Source of the DNA: Pelargonium cotyledonis
Taxonomy: Eukaryota > Streptophyta > Magnoliopsida > Geraniales > Geraniaceae
Assembly: GCA_036897625.1 (NCBI GenBank)
Contig: JAYMTA010000157.1
Location: 1 to 36,690 of the forward strand
DNA: 36,690 nt
Direction of reading: 5' to 3'
Below, piece by piece: positions 23,501-34,200 of the stretch. Position 1 is the stretch's first letter. Every line of letters begins with the position of its first letter. Under the pieces are notes generated by a model. That model was not told the DNA's origin. It did no database searches and saw nothing but the letters and a program-made list of their open reading frames with translations. A program made the translations under genes and the position numbers.

Positions 23501-24558
23501 TAATACGGTAAAACAAGAACATTAATACCTGAGATATTATTCTGTATGAGTCAATTTGACATTTTTTATATCCAATAAATGACTCGTACTATCAATTCAA
23601 GTAAATAACCAATGATGTCATTTAGGTCCATTTCCCAAATAAATACCTGAACCAGATACCATAACCTCTGAGGTCTAAATTAAAATTTCTCGAACATATC
23701 CTGGCATTAAATGCTGTGAAGTTCGAACCCGTAAACTGTGTATAAAATTATTCATATCATTAAAGCATATGCACTTATCATTTAAGCAAGTGAGAAATAC
23801 ACAACAAGATTATTTTAGCTGATTCAACAAAGGATCTCTGAACAAGAGATAGTGATAGTAGTACAGGAAATCAAAGTTCACTTAAGGTGAGATAAAGCCA
23901 AAGAAAAAATTACCGGAAAATTTGGTTTCTGCTTCAGTCTGGGGGCATCTGAGGATTGAGAATTCTTTGAACAAGATCCATCTACCGATGAACCATTAAG
24001 CATCGCATTAGCCTGAATAGTGCGTGTTTTTCCACCAACCTTGAGCTTAACTTTTTTAACCTTATTATCATTACCCGATTCATCTAAATTTACTCCTGAC
24101 TGTCCTATCTTCATGCTTTCCGCATTCTTGCCACTATATACCTCTGTCACCTCCTTCATTTTCCTTGAATTTTTCCAATTTGCAGGAGCAAGGGCGCCCT
24201 CACTAGATCGTTTGTTATTAAAACCACTTCGTCTAGGCTCACTACTGTATAAGGCATTAAATTCTCGATCCTCGGTTTTTTCATACGGTTTTTCAACTTC
24301 ATGTACATCGGCAGAAGAAGCCCTGGACACACATTGGTTGAGATTGAACTCCTTCCTCTTAGAATGAGAATCTATGTTGTTCTCATCACTAGAGACCTTG
24401 CTCAGTTCATCCGAGAGTGGTGCTGGTGACAAGGGTGAACGATCACAGCTTTCAGAATATTGTTGTGAATCAGTACGAGATCGGCGTGAAGTTTGAGTCC
24501 TCCTCTTCCTCACAGCACCACCTATACCATCAAACCGAGAAACACCAAACTCTTCCAT
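20525..24558 (-). CDS. INO80B: INO80 chromatin-remodelling complex subunit B (PAPA-1/HIT zinc finger)
   Basis: Six coding exons on the minus strand: 24558-23914, 23424-22794, 22639-22539, 22453-22364, 22277-22150, 20657-20525. All introns are GT-AG and frame is kept, giving 575 aa. The start MEEFGVSRFDGIGGAVRKRR matches plant relatives; an upstream in-frame reading begins at a TTG and is not used. The middle is Ser/Lys/Glu-rich and carries KVKLKVGGKTRTI and WKDFSGGGFRF. The PAPA-1 region follows: MTLTTRQRAL, LPPAPPRRQKEKLTEVEQQL, RKKREDKIKKRQEELAQ. The last exon is the HIT-type zinc finger, with CAGPSC, NPYKYRD and LCSLKCYKAIQ. By family it is the plant Ies2/INO80B subunit, nuclear, part of the remodeller that moves H2A.Z nucleosomes. 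The zinc finger is separated from the rest by a 1.5 kb intron loaded with mobile elements. Confidence 0.93.
21122..21480. mobile_element. Mutator-like MITE in the last INO80B intron
   Basis: A 359-bp unit begins GGGTTAAACTCAT and its other end, read in reverse, begins GGATTAAACTCAT; the inverted similarity extends about 58 bases and includes ATATCAAGTTTGAT in both arms. It is flanked on both sides by TAAATTTAA (21113-21121 and 21481-21489), a 9-bp direct repeat as expected for Mutator-type insertion. The flank is nearly palindromic, which weakens that argument slightly. No coding capacity. Confidence 0.7.
21545..22100 (-). mobile_element. LINE reverse-transcriptase relic
   Basis: Read on the minus strand, the last INO80B intron encodes pieces of a non-LTR retrotransposon: VPWCMLFAYYIVL (relatives have FADDIVL), then KRISLMLKGMIYRLA, YCMALKIGLQSHKMGLVEMR and LRWYDQ (relatives end RLRWFGHV). 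Frame changes and stops are frequent and both catalytic aspartates of the FADD box are lost, so it is an old dead 3' fragment. It lies in the same orientation as the host gene and starts only about 50 bases beyond the exon 5 donor. Confidence 0.75.
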
Positions 24559-25900
24559 TACAGCAAAACTCCCATGGTCCAACTACTTCTCACATCATTA
24601 GATGAACGAGAACCACAAAAATATTTCAAATCAGCAGCTCCGAAAATGCTATACGAAAAAAAGTATGAAACCGTAAGTATTAGTTAAACTAAATTGACAA
24701 GTAATATACTGCTTTTAAACATAAAAAATAGGGATAGAAGAGGAGAGGTGTGAAACAAGTCCAGAATACAAAACAAAATTTACCATCCAAAATTACGAAA
24801 ATTAAACAAACGGATAGATATTTTTATAAAATATTTCTGATAAGAATAAACATTAGCAGCGAAAAATAACAGTCAGCTGAGTACCAATCTTTAAAATAAA
24901 TAAATAAATAACCATGAATATAAACCTTTATAGAAATTTAAATATGTTCAAACTGGAACAACAAAATACATACAATAAATTGCATAATAGAAATAGAACT
25001 GCAGTATCTACATACATAAATACATAGCTATGAGAATCAATAAGAACAACAACATCACCACCAAAAATAACCCAACCAACTAGTACAGAGGAGACGACAA
25101 CAATCCCCAATTCCTGAACCATATTTCAAGCCCACCACAAATAACAAAACTACACACAATAAATTGAAACCTCCATCGAAATTTAAATATGTTCAAATTG
25201 AAACAACAATATATATATATAATAAGTTGACTAATAGTAATAGAACTACACAATTTACATACATCAATACCTAGATTAAAGAATCTAAATCCTCCAGACA
25301 CCGAATCAAAAAATTAAACATAAATCAAAACCAAAATTCAATATTCCAATTTCCTGAAGCAAATTTCTAGCACACACCAAATCACATTCCAGAAGAAAAC
25401 AAAACACGTACGAATCTAAATCATCTCAATCTCACAACACCAAATCAAACATTAAACAAAAAATCAAAACCAAAACGGCACTGAATACTCATTCAACAGA
25501 TAACAACAATCATAGAAACAAAACAGAGGAACTCAGAAACCACAATCAAATTAACAACCTCCAGAACAAATCGCAACAACAACACAACATTCAAAACCAA
25601 TAAAAACGCAAATCAGAGCAATCGAATCGATTACCGAGTCGGAGACAGAAAATGCGAATCTCGGCGCCGATTGAGGAGGATTGACGAAGCTAGGGTTAGT
25701 AGAGGCGTTTGGGCGAGAATGTGAAGAAGAGAGAAGCAGAGAAGGTGGTGATGGTGATGGTGGAGAATAATCTTGCTCTTCTCCGTCTCCTTCTTGTTCA
25801 CCATTTTTGCTATTGCCACACGTTGTGATTTGTTGGTTGATACGGTCAGTCGAGTCGACTCGCCCAGACTCGCTGGTGTGACTCAGTAAGGTCACTTTCT
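24559..25900 (-). promoter_or_regulatory. Probable 5' UTR exon and leader intron of INO80B
   Basis: Upstream of the ATG, the minus strand reads GACTCG/GTAATCGATTCG with a good donor after 25635. GC content then rises through 25635-25900 as in a leader exon, ending near CT-rich sequence typical of a plant start region. This implies a 5' UTR intron of about 1 kb; the acceptor near 24600 cannot be chosen with certainty. An open frame of 114 codons across 25551-25895 falls mainly in this leader and has no family resemblance. Confidence 0.5.
24915..25480. repeat. Degenerate tandem duplication in the INO80B leader intron
   Basis: GAAATTTAAATATGTTCAAA starts at 24933 and recurs with one change at 25178, a period of about 245. 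AATAGAACTGCAGTATCTAC and its diverged partner AATAGAACTACACAATTTAC keep the same spacing. A third, partial copy follows around 25335-25460. Confidence 0.7.
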
Positions 25901-26870
25901 CTCTCTAGAAACGTTGTTCAATAAGCTTCTCAATCTCGCTCCCTTTCTCTCTCCTCCTCCCGCGCCTTTCCGTTTATTTCCTGCAAGTGTGTGCGCAGGT
26001 TAAAACTTGGCTCACCTCTGGCTTACTTTAGTAAGCCCCATGTTATGTTTTCCTTTTTTATTTATAAATTTAAATATGATATGGCAAAAACTAAATAATC
26101 TTTATGCAATTTTTGTTTAATTACATATTTTCACATTTTTATATCACTATTTGTTTAGAGTAGGCACAAAATAGATTGCAATAAGAATTGATGATGTTTT
26201 AAAAATTAGGTTGAGAATTAGAAAACTAATTTACATGTATCTTTTCACGTTTATATGTCAGTCGATAAATACATGTGAATTTAGCATTATATATAGCGAG
26301 CTACATGCAAGTTTTTCACAACAATAATTGTGTGGATGTCCACCAATAACTGAATGAAAGTCTAATATTGCCTATTTTTATATGTTTATATATATGTCTA
26401 TCGATAAAATCCTGCAAAAGATGCACACTTTCACAAAATGTATATATATTGTCATTCATTGGCTTGAGATAAACGTTTTTTTTATGCGGCTTTGATAAGT
26501 TGCAAGCATATTTCGCAATGATAACATCTATTGAATTCTTATTGTATAACAATTTTGACACTGGAAAATGTATAAAAAAAAAAAAAAAAACCAAACAATG
26601 TATATTTAAGTCCATTATGACAATATAACCTAACTTTTGCATCGAAAATAATTGTTATATATTTACTGGAAAATGTATACAAGTTTCTCGATAATTGTTA
26701 GTAACGTAAAAAAATGTACGAGTATTCTCACACGTCAACCCTCTTTTTTAGAATAAATATGGTATATATGTATAGTTAAAAAGAAACAATCACAATTTAA
26801 CACCCCCTATGTTTTATCACACTGCGCCACATGTTCCTCGTGCACGCCCGGGCCGCACGGTCGTGCGTCC
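25901..26870. other. AT-rich spacer
   Basis: About 950 bases between the INO80B leader and the 3' end of the first PMEI gene. It contains an A-run (about 26574-26590) and many short TA tracts. The minus-strand open frame 26316-26642 has no resemblance to a known family. No element termini were seen. Confidence 0.5.
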
Positions 26871-27706
26871 TTAACTACTATAATCTCCAGCAATGTATGC
26901 AGCAATAGCCAAGCAATTGCTAGCCAACTTTTCAAGCCTAGCTGTAGTTTTCGCAACTGGCGAATCTTTTCCGGCTTCCTCAAAAGACTCATTGCATGTT
27001 GAGTAATAGGTCATAGCTCCGCTGAGCCTGATCCTAGCCGTGGCCATGTCGTTCGCTGATAGCGCATCGGTCGCTGAATTGAGATCCTCTTGCGAATCTT
27101 TGAACAACTTGGAGCACTCTTTGTAGCTCTTTGCACTGTCGGGATCGGTGGCCTTTGCGCGGTCCAATTCTTGTTGAGCTCGCTTGGACTCATCGGAGAG
27201 TGTCTCGATCTCCTTGACGAGCGCAGTCATTGGCGTCACCTTCTCTCCAGGTTTCAGCTTCGAGCCTATTGTTTCTTCGCATAGCTGAGCATTTCTCGTT
27301 AGTTTGCATATCTTTACAAGTCCTGCGTCTAATGCTGCATTTAATTATAAATTTCAAAAATTAGAAAAAATGTGTTGCCATAACTAAGAAATACATCATC
27401 TTTAATCTATATCAAATCAAATCATTTTTTTTTCTTTTTTGTATTTGTAATTGAAATCAATCTCTTATATAAAGGGTCGCATTTGCTTTGGTTAGCACAA
27501 TTCAATTACATGAACAATACAATTAAATTTTACTAACAAATTTTTGCGCCGGAAAGTTGTTTGGGCGCAGGAGATGGAGCGGGAGTGGATGGTTCGGGGG
27601 CGGAGAAAGGAGAGAGATAGATGGAGCCGCGAGGGACGCGAATGGCTTGGGCTGCGACCACCAAGGATAGAGAAATTAGGAGGAGGATTTGATTGTGCAG
27701 CTTCAT
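26871..27706 (-). CDS. PMEI-domain secreted protein, copy 1 (two exons)
   Basis: Two exons, 27706-27538 and 27334-26871, give 210 aa. Exon 1 encodes a signal peptide starting MKLHNQILLLISLSLVVA, then a Pro/Ser-rich linker ending PAPKQLSGAKI. Exon 2 encodes the helical PMEI/invertase-inhibitor domain, with the cysteines in KICKL, LCEET, KECSK, STCNE and SNCLA in the family order. Family members inhibit pectin methylesterase or acid invertase in the wall or vacuole; which target cannot be told. It is a tandem paralogue of the intronless copy at 28496-29014 (shared VTPMTALVKEI and TTARLEKLAS). The linker and the intron are absent from that copy. The splice choice (donor GTTAGT) is inferred from frame and paralogy. 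Confidence 0.82.
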
Positions 27707-28495
27707 TGTGTTAGATTTATTTATTTTTATTTTTTTTGTGTTAGATTTGGCTTTGTCTATTCTCTTCTTGGTGGATTTTGGAAAAAGAAATGTGAGAAGA
27801 GAAGAGACAAAGTGAAGGTAAAGGTGAGGACGAAGAGAAATAAGTAGGAGGTTTTTTTTGGTTTGGAGGGAATGGTTAACCTTGAAACTAGGGCTTGAAA
27901 ACGCTAGACAAACCATAACTATTTGTGTACCAATTTTATGTTTTAAATACTAAACCCTATTTCATAGTACGAGGTCTTACATATAAAATAATAAAAAAAA
28001 AAACTAGCCATCTGTTCCAGAAGACTTTTATATTTTTATTTAGATTCATATTAGTTCAAGCGGAAAGAATAACATGATAGTTTTCGTTCCGATTAAATGT
28101 ATGGAGACTTACTATATAATAATTGTATCCAAGTTCAAAATTGATAAATTTACACAAATTTGCCGATAATTAATTATATGTAAGATAAATACATGTATAA
28201 CACATACACAAATCTTCTCCCTTATGGAAACAATTGTTGTTCATGAGCATTTGCTCCTCTTGCTAAGAGGGCCGGTCTTTTATCAAATTTCTCAAGCATA
28301 AAACGAAGTTGAGTCGACTGACGTAAAATTATGTGACCGGTGTAATTTGATCATCATTTCTACATGAAAAAATCAATAAAAGAAATTATGTAGTTTTGAT
28401 ATATTTGTCGACAAAATATCAATCCTCTTCCTTTATTAAATATAGTGTGTTTTATAAAAGAAGCATTCACAATTGTTAATAAACCCTAGTCCGTC
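27707..28495. other. Spacer between the two PMEI genes
   Basis: It holds the promoter and leader of copy 1. TTTGTGTTAGATTT occurs twice close together near 27706-27750, suggesting a small local duplication in the leader. The rest is AT-rich with no gene. Confidence 0.5.
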
Positions 28496-29014
28496 TCATG
28501 CAACAAGTTTTGCAGCAATCGCAAGGCAAATACTAGCCAACTTCTCAAGCCTCGCAGTGGTCGCAGCGATCGGCGAAGCTTTTCCAGCCTCCTTAAGATC
28601 GTCATCGCACGTTGAGAAATCGGTCAAAACCGCGCTGAGCTCGCTCCTGGCCGTGCCCAGGTCGTTCCCGGAGAGCGCATCGGAGGCCTCTTTCAGATCG
28701 TCCTGCGAATCCGCGAACAGTTCAGAGCACTCTTGGTAGATCTTGGCGAGGCGAGGATCCGCGGACTTTGCGCGGTCCGCGTCTTGCTGGGCTTGCTTGG
28801 CTTCGCCGGAGAGCACTTGGATCTCCTTCACCAGCGCCGTCATCGGCGTCACCTTCTCGCCGGGTTTGAGTTTCGCGGCGATGGTGTCTTCGCAGAGCTT
28901 AGGGTCCGGTGTTTGCTTGCAGACCTCGGCGAGACTCGGGGCCCCGGCTGCGTGCACGGCGTGTGCGGCCAAGGAGAGAGCAATGAGGAGGAGGATTTGA
29001 TCGTGGAGCTTCAT
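28496..29014 (-). CDS. PMEI-domain secreted protein, copy 2 (single exon)
   Basis: One uninterrupted 172-residue frame. It starts MKLHDQILLLIALSLAAHAV, a signal peptide, and runs straight into the PMEI domain: EVCKQTPDPKLCEDTI, IYQECSELF, FSTCDDDL and SICLAIAAK give the expected cysteines. GC content of the coding part is far above its surroundings. By family it should be an apoplastic or vacuolar inhibitor of pectin methylesterase or invertase. The start is fixed by the signal peptide and by identity with copy 1. A pyrimidine-rich leader follows an AT-rich TATTTATAT stretch near 29091-29102 that could serve as its TATA element. Confidence 0.9.
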   Translation of the reverse strand: MKLHDQILLLIALSLAAHAVHAAGAPSLAEVCKQTPDPKLCEDTIAAKLKPGEKVTPMTALVKEIQVLSGEAKQAQQDADRAKSADPRLAKIYQECSELFADSQDDLKEASDALSGNDLGTARSELSAVLTDFSTCDDDLKEAGKASPIAATTARLEKLASICLAIAAKLVA

Positions 29015-29111
29015 TTTTGTTATTATTTTTATTTTGGGAAGAGAAGAGACAATGTGAAGGTGAAGTTGAAGTTGGAGGAAGAGCCGAGGAGGATATAAAT
29101 AGTGTTTTTAC

Positions 29112-29200
29112 CAAAGTCTTGTTGGCCGAGTGGTTAAAGCTTTCGGTTTTGAGTCCCACCCGCAACGGTATTTAGTTTAGCTTATAAAAAAAATGTTGAG
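29112..29200 (+). mobile_element. tRNA-derived SINE head, fragment
   Basis: TGGCCGAGTGG at 29123-29133 matches a polymerase III A box of Ser/Leu-type tRNA, and GGTTTTGAGTCCCA at about 29145-29158 resembles a weak B box. The spacing is too short and the arms do not fold into a full cloverleaf, so this is not a tRNA gene. A run of A (about 29184-29191) follows. It lies directly upstream of PMEI copy 2. Confidence 0.5.
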
Positions 29201-29593
29201 GTGTCCTAATTCGTACTAAAAAAAACCAATTAAAAAAAGTAGTGTTTTTGTTTTTATTTTTGGAGGGAATTGTAAAGCTTGAAACTTGGGCTTCAAGATG
29301 TGAGATAGACTAGAGAGAACCATTATTTGGGTACCAATAAATGCAATTTAAATTGGAGATTATATTCCATCAATATTTTTAAAAAAATCTTATTTGTTTC
29401 TTTATTTTTCATCTTTTAATTGAATGGAAATTGATTATTTACATACTTAGTACGGAAACCTAGTATGTATTTTGAATTCTGATCCATTAATAGCTTTTAT
29501 AATTCTGATCCGTTTCCATTTCTTAATTCATATTTTATAACTGATCAACTTTCTTTAAACGACAAATTATGAATTCTTCAAAAATAAAATAAA
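29201..29593. other. AT-rich spacer
   Basis: No gene or recognisable element between the SINE fragment and the left end of the Mutator-like element. Confidence 0.5.
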
Positions 29594-30644
29594 TGGTTAA
29601 ATATTTAGGGACCTCTTGGACTCGTTTTTATTAATATGTTGGCCCCTACACTTAGATTTTAGCCTTCTCAAACCCCGGACTTCATTATTTTTGTACATTT
29701 AACCCAATGACCTGTTGTAGCAAGAACTCCATGCCACGTCACCAATTTTGTCAAGTCACCTATGTCATGTCACCGATTTTGCCACATCATCTTAGCCCTC
29801 TCCTTTTCTGGCGTGCCGTTGCTGCCGCTCCACCGCCCGACTATTTGTCTTCCCCAATGCTCATCTTCTTCTTATCTATTAAAGTGGAGTGGTGATTGGG
29901 TAATCCCAAAACAGATCACCAAATAAAGAAAATCGATAACTAACCAATATAAAGTTAACAATTGACACTAGATTATGAGAAAATAGCAAGTTCTTTTCCT
30001 TCATAATTCTCCTGATGCTCAGGGTGAATTTGTTTGAGTTATGACCTTTCATCTATACAATGTTACCAAATCTAACTTAGAAATAAATATATAGTTGTGT
30101 AAACGATTTATAAGCATAACCGACAGAACAAATATGAAGCAACTATGGTTGATAAAAAGCAAAAAACTATGCTCTATCAGAGCTCATAATTTATATTACA
30201 TGCAATGAAGTCAAGGATACGTATCAAACTAGTAATTTTATTCTTTTTGTTTTTTCCAAAAAAAATAATGGAAAAGGGAATGCTTAAAGTGTTCATATTC
30301 TTTCCTATAAATTAACATCGCCTTAATATTGTCAACACAGAAATATAATGGTTTGATTAAGTTTTTCCATTTAGTGGGTTTGGATTAAGTTTGAGTATCA
30401 TTGGGTTTGGATCAAGCTAGAGTTTGGGATTTGGGGAAGAAGATATGTGACGTGGCAAAATCGGTAACGTGGCATAAATAATGTGGCATAATTGGTGACG
30501 CGGCATGGAATAACATACTACAACATGTTATTGGGTTAAATTTACTAAAATAATGAAGTTTGGGGTCCGAGATGACTAATGTCTGAGTGTAAGGACCAAT
30601 AAATTAATAAATACGAGTCCAAAGAATCTCCAAATATTTAACCC
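29594..30644. mobile_element. Non-autonomous Mutator-like element with long terminal inverted repeats
   Basis: The left arm from 29594 (GGTTAAATATTTAGGGA, CTTGGACTCG, ACTTCATTATTTT, ATTTAACCCAATGA, CCATGCCACGTCACCAATT, CCGATTTTGCCAC) is mirrored by the right arm ending at 30644. Read in reverse the right arm gives GGGTTAAATATTTGGAGA, TTTGGACTCG, ACTTCATTATTTT, ATTTAACCCAATAA, CCATGCCGCGTCACCAATT and CCGATTTTGCCACGTCAC. The arms are about 210 bases each and roughly 80 percent alike. The 620-base core has no transposase. A more GC-rich piece at about 29805-29850 sits just inside the left arm. Flanking A/T-rich 9-mers are similar but not identical. Confidence 0.75.
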
Positions 30645-31292
30645 ATAAATAAACGCATAAATACAAAAATAACACTGACATAATTATATGCATAATTAAA
30701 TTGAATTGATTCTAAGATTTGACGAAAAAAAAAAATCAATTCTATTTTCCTCCCCATCTACATATCGGGTCACATCAAATCATATAGGCTGTGATTCGAA
30801 AGTGGGCCGTGACTTGGGTACCGGTGCAACTCATGAACATCTAAAACCCAATTCTTGGATCGAACAAATCCACATGTCACCCTATACGGCAATCGATCTA
30901 ATCTAATCTAGACTGAACTTTAATTAGTAATCTCTATCAATATGAATCTAATCTAAATTCTATATTGCCACACATTTCACATGTAAAACACGAACCATAA
31001 CCCAAACCCCTTTCGAGGAGGTTTAGATCTTTTCAGCAGCCGGGTGCCATGTAATGAATAAACACTTGATAACCAATTCAATAAATGAAGCTACAAAGAC
31101 ATATTTACAAAAATACCATATCCATCACTATATGCCTAGTAAATATCGGACAATGGCCCTCCTCACAAGAACAAAAAGCACCCATTTCTACTCCTACCAA
31201 AAAAATCTACAACTAGGACTTTTTTGTGTTGAACATCAAAAAGCATTGTGCTGAATAAAGGATTCGAATTATAACTTACAGAGAAAACACAT
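30645..31292. other. Spacer 3' of the receptor kinase
   Basis: AT-rich sequence holding the 3' UTR of the kinase on its right side. Open frames at 30706-30906 and 31054-31254 have no family resemblance. Confidence 0.5.
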
Positions 31293-34200
31293 TCATCGTC
31301 CCTCGTGAAGATCTTCGGAGAAAAGTGCTGCCTGGGAAATATTTTCGTTATCCAAGCCACTTAAACCAGAGTAAGGACCTGATGAGAATATAGACGATGT
31401 ACCATCGGATTCGAAGGTCGTAGATGATTGCCGGAGGTTGGGCCGAGTATTGGCAGAGTTTAACATGGAGTCTTGATATTCTGCAATGCGCTGTACCATT
31501 TTGAGTGATTGTACCACTTCACCCATCGTAGGTCGTTGGTTTGCTTCCGGAGCAACACAAGCTGCTGCGATTGTGCAAACTCGTACAAAATCTTCTTTTG
31601 GGTATTTTCCTGCGAGTCTCGGATCAGCAAGCTCATCCAACCGATCCTTGTCCCTAAGAATTGGCCTCGCCTGAAATCAACACAACTCACTGGTCTTACA
31701 ATTTGGCCAATAACAACAAATGGATGTGCTTTTTTACGAGGATGGTCAACAAGCAACTTGTCATGATGAACCATGACACATTAAGTACCCGTTCAATAAT
31801 AAAGTGTCCAGCACGTAACCGCGTGTGCATCATAAAACCACAACCAATGATGGCATTTTAGAAAATTTTGGAAAAGAATGAGGGTTGACTTAGGAGTAGT
31901 GTGCTAACCCATGTAACAAGGTTCTCCTGTCCCGATGGTTGTGCCATATCCACAGGCTTTCTTCCTGTTAGGAGCTCGAGAAGGACGACACCATAGCTGT
32001 AAACGTCACTTTTCACGAGCAGATGTCCAGTCATAGCATATTCAGGGGCCACATATCTGTAAAACAACAATGTCATGACATTAATAGCGGTTTGATTAGA
32101 GATAACAAAGGTAACAGAAAAAGAGGGAGACCAACCCAAATGTGCCCATCACACGTGTAGACAAGTAATTTGCCCTGCCTTCCGGTGCCTGTTTGGCCAG
32201 GCCAAAATCAGCAACTTTGGCGTGAAAGTTGTTTTCAAGTAGTATATTTGATGCCTTGAAATCTCTATGGATAACACAAGGTTGTGAGTCCTCATGCAGG
32301 TATGCAAGTCCTCTAGCAGCATCAAGCGCAATCTTCATTCTGGTGTCCCAATCTAAAGGACAGTTGAGTCCTAAGGGTCCTGAGGCCAAACAAGACATTC
32401 GAGATATTGTGAGTTAAGGATATGCCTAATTCCAATGTGCCAGTAATATTAGTTATTCAAGTAAGCATGTTACCATGAAGCCAAGCCTCTAAACTTCCAT
32501 TTGGGACAAGCTCATAACAAAGTAGGTTTTGTGAAGAATCGCGGTTGCTGTAGTAACCAACAAGTTTCACAAGATTACGGTGATGCAACCGGCTAAGCAT
32601 CTCGACCTCAACCAGAAACTCTTTATCTCCTTGTTGTTCTCCACTAGTAAGCCTTTTTATTGCCACCGCTGTGCCATCGCTTAACACACCTTTGAAAACT
32701 TTGCCAAATCCACCTTCTCCTAGTATGCTTGATGTTTCAAAGTTGTTTGTTGCTTCTTTTAATTCCTCAAATGCTAAAAACCGTGTACTGGTTGGGTGAG
32801 GGAGGGGTCCTACTGTTGGAACAATATCCACAGCCTGAGGCTTTGCTGAAACTAATTGGAAAAAAAGTTGAGAAAATTAATGAAACCCTAAGATAATTGA
32901 TCATCCAAATAACTAAATGTATAACAATTACGCAATATCAATTGAGAACAAAAAAAGTTTTCTCATTCATATTCAATCACATATTCCAGCAGGTAAAAAT
33001 GTTTACACTACGTAAAGCATCCTAGTGATAATCAACAAATTCATCTTTATTATTCAAGTATCACAAATAGGCAACAAAGTGAAACTCCAGCAACAAATAA
33101 AGTAGAAAACATGTTAGGTTCGTTTCAGTTCCATTAACCAAATCTTAAAAATAGTTGAGCTTAAATCTTTATTTTGACACATGCATATAGTGTTAATTAT
33201 GGTTCTGAAAAGCTATTCCACCGTTTTCATTTTAGAATACAGTGCAAGGATATCTGGGAACAGATTTCAAACACTGTCAAAAGAAACAGAGGACAAAAAT
33301 GCATGGACCAAGAAGCCATGGAACATACCAGTTTCTTTAAAAGAAGCTTCAGTCTTCCTTCCGCGGAATGCCCGTGAACAAATTATGAGCAGACATATGA
33401 TGGATATGATCAATATGCCAACACCCATACAGAGAATAAGAATTAAATTTGAGTGTTTCCCTTTGGTTGAAGCACTTTGCACAGTAGAATTTCCAGGCTG
33501 ATGTGGAGGTGATTTCTTAGGTGGTGGAGCAACATGAGGGGCTAGAGATCACATGCAATTCATGGGACCGTACACACAAAAGAACCACCAATTATTCAAA
33601 AGATCGACAAAGATAAAAACTAGAAGGGAAAATAAAACCTCTACCAAGAAAAACAATCAATGATGCATATTGAACTATATTGTTAGTCAATCTCAGATGT
33701 GAATTAAGTTCTTCTTCATTTAGGTTACAAGAGTTTAAGAACCCTATGTTTTTCTACTGACGACCCAATTATTCAACTCCGGACGTTGAATTGTAATGTC
33801 TTTACCCCTATGCTAACATTAAAACAGTGCTATGTTACTCTTTAAACATATACTATTTCTTAGTAAAAAAGGATTAACATAGTCCTATCCAGGTTTTTCT
33901 GTTGGATGGTGGTAACTGGTAACTTAACAAATTGCATGGCAGCAGGCTTATATTGACTATTTTTTTTTTTTTTTGCACAACTCATGAAGCCAACAGAGAG
34001 ACATGTAGCTATAACCTATAAACAGACAGAAATATTTTACTTTAGCACATCTCAAGAGTAGAGAAAATAGGATCCCCCAAAAATCCTTTATAATAAAGAT
34101 GAAAAACAAAAGCCATAATTAATCAATAAAATCTCATGGTAAGGAAAGCCACATGAGTAGCAACATAAATTATCACTGAAAAAATTACCTGCAGTACCTG

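Noticed and set aside
25551-25895. 114-codon minus-strand frame as a separate gene
   Set aside because: It runs across a likely splice donor in the leader of INO80B and has no resemblance to a family.
29117-29170. tRNA-Ser or tRNA-Leu gene
   Set aside because: Only the D-arm/A-box region is convincing; the length is too short, and the anticodon and acceptor arms do not pair.
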